DNA of 7,248 nucleotides from Bacteroidota bacterium (GTDB lineage: Bacteria > Bacteroidota > Bacteroidia > Chitinophagales > Chitinophagaceae): positions 1-7,248 of the forward strand of contig JAURLW010000095.1 in NCBI GenBank assembly GCA_030831005.1, read 5' to 3'. The translations under genes were made by a program, and so were the position numbers. This document shows, in pieces, positions 5,205-7,248 of the stretch; within the stretch, counting starts at the first letter, position 1; each line of letters starts with the position of its first letter. The notes beneath the pieces were generated by a model, which was not told the origin of the DNA, made no database searches, and saw nothing but the letters and a program-made list of their open reading frames with translations.

Positions 5205-6881
5205 TTATTTAACAAAGAAACTTACAATCCAATACACTAGACCTGCTACTGCAGCACTTACCGGGATAGTCAAAATCCAAGCCCAAATAAGATTAAAGGT
5301 AACACCCCATCTTACTGCCGATAAACGTCTTGAAGCTCCTACACCCATGATAGCACCCGTAATAGTGTGTGTAGTAGAAACCGGAATACCCATTTGCTCG
5401 GTCATGAATAAGGTAAATGCACCCGCTGTTTCTGCTGTAACACCTTCTAATGGGCTTACCTTAGTGATTTTAGAACCCATCGTTTTTACAATTTTCCAAC
5501 CACCACTTAAGGTACCTAAACCGATAGCGGTATAGCAAGCTAATGGCACCCAAGGTAATTCTTTTAGAGCCGTGCCTACATCACCATACTTCTGACTATT
5601 ATACGCTACAAAAGCAGCGCCAATGATACCCATTACTTTCTGTGCATCATTACCTCCATGACCTAAACTGAAAGCTGCAGAAGATAATAATTGTAAGCGT
5701 TTGAAAATATTCGCTTTTCTAAAGGCATTAGGTTCTCTTAACACATCTACATATAAATAGGTAAGAATGAAAATGATTACTAAACCAATAAGACAATTCA
5801 CTAAAAAAGAATTATCCGCTTTTTTTAGTGCTTTCACTACTTCTGTTTTTGCATTGATATCTGCTACTGCCTTAGCAACTTTTTCTACTTGCTTTTCAGA
5901 CAAAACAAAGCTAGCTTGTAAAGTGTCTACCAATAGTTGATTTTCTACAGTGCCATACAAAGCATAAAGCTTTTTGCCTTCATCTAATTTTTTGGTAATA
6001 CTATCAGCAATCACTTTTACGCTTGCATCTGTTTTCCCAAGTTTAGTTAAGCTATCAATTTTAAATGTTTTCTTTAAAGCATCTTTAACACGCGTACTTT
6101 CAATAGGTTTCATTAAACCAGCATGTTGCATACTATCTGCAACAAAATCTGCTCCTATTTTATCGTAGCGAGCAACAAATACCATAGCTTCACTAGTATG
6201 CTTTTTAGCTTTTTCTAATTTTGTTTTCACTTCTTCATTTGAAGGATCTTTCGCTAGCTCTTTTTCATATTTATCAACTTTATACAATTTACCAATATTC
6301 TCATGCATTTTATTTTGCTCAAACACATTAAATAAGTATACAGTAAAAACAGTAGTAACTACAATAAGACCTATTCTTGCCCATACATTGCGCATGATGG
6401 TTATTAAGGTCATAAACATAGAAATGGCCATCCCAATAATTGGTGCTAAGAAGATAAACAATACCGTTTTACCAATTTTCTCCATCTCTACAATACTACC
6501 AAAGGCTACAAAACCTTTAGTCATATAGGCATGGGTAATGGCAGCACCGGCAAAGCCACCAATAAGGGTATGCGAAGAAGAAGAAGGTATACCAAACCAC
6601 CAGGTTAATAAATTCCAGAAAATAGCTGCAATTAAACCAGAAAAAATAACGGGTAAAGTAATAAACTCAGGATATACGGTTTTACCAATCGTATTAGCAA
6701 CGGCATGATCTTGAAATATAAAATACGCAGCAAAATTAAAAGCTGCAGCCCATATTACAGCTTGTAACGGCGAAAGCACTTTCGTAGATACAATCGTTGC
6801 AATAGAATTAGCTGCATCATGAAAGCCATTGATATAATCAAATATCAAGGCTAATACAATAATGACAATTAAAAAGGTCAT
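5205..6881 (-). CDS. pit: PiT-family inorganic phosphate transporter, 558 aa
   Basis: Inner-membrane permease that takes up phosphate (in studied members as a metal-phosphate complex with protons, or with sodium). The two inverted halves of the PHO4 fold are clear. The first half has GFHDAANSIA (19-28) and GIPSSSSHTLIGG (97-109). The second has GHGGNDAQKVMG (407-418) and GIPVSTTHTITGAIMG (498-513). Hydrophobic segments fall at about 1-18, 37-57, 73-98, 100-120, 137-163 and 168-187 in the first half, and at 359-381, 410-428, 441-460, 480-513 and 522-557 in the second. Between the halves lies a hydrophilic, Lys/Glu-rich insert of about 165-170 residues (190-357), predicted helical, which makes the protein longer than compact bacterial PiT. 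It starts 14 bp after the DUF47-family gene, so the two are surely one operon, and it ends at a strong terminator. No Pho box is visible; any promoter lies beyond the window. Confidence 0.95.
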   Translation of the reverse strand: MTFLIVIIVLALIFDYINGFHDAANSIATIVSTKVLSPLQAVIWAAAFNFAAYFIFQDHAVANTIGKTVYPEFITLPVIFSGLIAAIFWNLLTWWFGIPSSSSHTLIGGFAGAAITHAYMTKGFVAFGSIVEMEKIGKTVLFIFLAPIIGMAISMFMTLITIMRNVWARIGLIVVTTVFTVYLFNVFEQNKMHENIGKLYKVDKYEKELAKDPSNEEVKTKLEKAKKHTSEAMVFVARYDKIGADFVADSMQHAGLMKPIESTRVKDALKKTFKIDSLTKLGKTDASVKVIADSITKKLDEGKKLYALYGTVENQLLVDTLQASFVLSEKQVEKVAKAVADINAKTEVVKALKKADNSFLVNCLIGLVIIFILTYLYVDVLREPNAFRKANIFKRLQLLSSAAFSLGHGGNDAQKVMGIIGAAFVAYNSQKYGDVGTALKELPWVPLACYTAIGLGTLSGGWKIVKTMGSKITKVSPLEGVTAETAGAFTLFMTEQMGIPVSTTHTITGAIMGVGASRRLSAVRWGVTFNLIWAWILTIPVSAAVAGLVYWIVSFFVK

Positions 6882-6895
6882 GTTCGTTCGTTTTA

Positions 6896-7248
6896 TTAAG
6901 CGTATTTAATAATAATAGATTCAATTACATTAGCAGCATCTTCACACTTATCGGTAACGATTTCTAACATTTGATATAGGTCTTTTTTCTTAATCACTTC
7001 TATCGGATCTTTTTCAGTGCCAAATAGCGCCACCATAGAGCTGTCTAACAAATCATCTGCTTCGTTTTCAAAACTATTAATACGCACACATGCTTCAGTG
7101 ATAGCACGCATGTTTTTCATGCCTCTTAATTCTTTTACCCCTTTATTTAATTCATTGATAGAATTGTGAATAACGGTAGCAAAGCCTTTTGTAGAGGCAT
7201 CGATATCAACCATATTATAATTTACAATACGCTTAGCCGCACCCCAGA
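6896..7248 (-). CDS. DUF47 / PhoU-like phosphate transport accessory protein, C-terminal part (5' end outside window)
   Basis: Cytosolic helical protein of the DUF47 (PhoU-like, 'phosphate transport regulator' / Pit accessory) family, normally encoded directly before pit and thought to control or assist the permease. The 116 residues in the window are predicted all-helical with ExxxD metal-binding-type patterns, as in FENEADDLLD and LEIVTDKCED. Full-length members have about 210 residues, so roughly half is missing. The ATG at 7211-7213 is internal: the frame stays open upstream to the window edge, reading WGAAKRIVNYN before the MVDID segment, with no stop. The protein therefore continues past 7248 and should not be annotated as a 105-aa gene. 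The stop at 6896-6898 is 14 bp from the pit start, indicating translation from one mRNA. Confidence 0.88.
   Translation of the reverse strand, partial: WGAAKRIVNYNMVDIDASTKGFATVIHNSINELNKGVKELRGMKNMRAITEACVRINSFENEADDLLDSSMVALFGTEKDPIEVIKKKDLYQMLEIVTDKCEDAANVIESIIIKYA

Noticed and set aside
5179..5535. 118-aa + strand frame over the 3' end of pit
   Set aside because: It begins inside the terminator hairpin and is antisense to conserved PHO4 motifs; its Val/Thr/Pro-rich composition follows from reverse reading of membrane codons.
5974..6168. + strand frame opposite the PiT insert
   Set aside because: Antisense shadow; the Lys-rich insert read backwards yields hydrophobic residues that only look like a membrane protein.
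1..7248. tRNA, rRNA, riboswitch or retroelement RNA
   Set aside because: No tRNA-like cloverleaf, TPsiC-type motif, rRNA-like stretch, known riboswitch core or reverse transcriptase was seen on either strand by eye. An Infernal/Rfam scan would be decisive.

Overview
The window looks like chromosomal DNA from a member of the Bacteroidota (Bacteroidetes), possibly near the Chitinophagaceae/Sphingobacteriia. Three things support this. One gene product ends in a type IX secretion (T9SS type A) sorting domain, a system largely confined to this phylum. No gene has a clear Shine-Dalgarno sequence. The one promoter-like sequence I can defend has the Bacteroidota -33 TTG / -7 TAnnTTTG arrangement. The DNA is AT-rich throughout.

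Layout. Bases 1-36 are probably the last codons of a + strand gene that starts outside the window. Bases 37-510 hold no gene. They carry two copies of a dispersed-type repeat built on the core TGTCATCCTGAGGAACGAAGG. The first copy is a complete long imperfect hairpin; the second has lost its right arm. A small orphan + strand gene follows (511-768, 85 aa). It converges on a block of minus-strand genes, with a strong hairpin terminator (838-865) between them. Read right to left, the minus-strand block is: (i) a DUF47/PhoU-like phosphate transport accessory protein, cut by the window edge (6896-7248); (ii) a PiT-family phosphate permease (5205-6881), 14 bp behind it; (iii) a strong intrinsic terminator (5157-5186); (iv) a DUF1801/YdhG-like small protein (4773-5138); (v) AMP-forming acetyl-CoA synthetase (2770-4686) with its own predicted promoter; (vi) a secreted PKD-domain protein with a T9SS tail (894-2693).

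How they work together. DUF47 plus PiT is a known two-gene unit for low-affinity phosphate (metal-phosphate) uptake and its control. The acetyl-CoA synthetase activates acetate for central metabolism. The PKD/T9SS protein is exported to the cell surface or medium, and its binding partner cannot be read from sequence. I see no functional link tying these units into one system.

I looked for a new defence system, mobile element, CRISPR array, RNA gene or retroelement and found none. The features most worth a second look are the paired intact/truncated hairpin repeats, the roughly 165-residue soluble insert in the PiT permease, and the orphan 85-aa gene next to the repeats.
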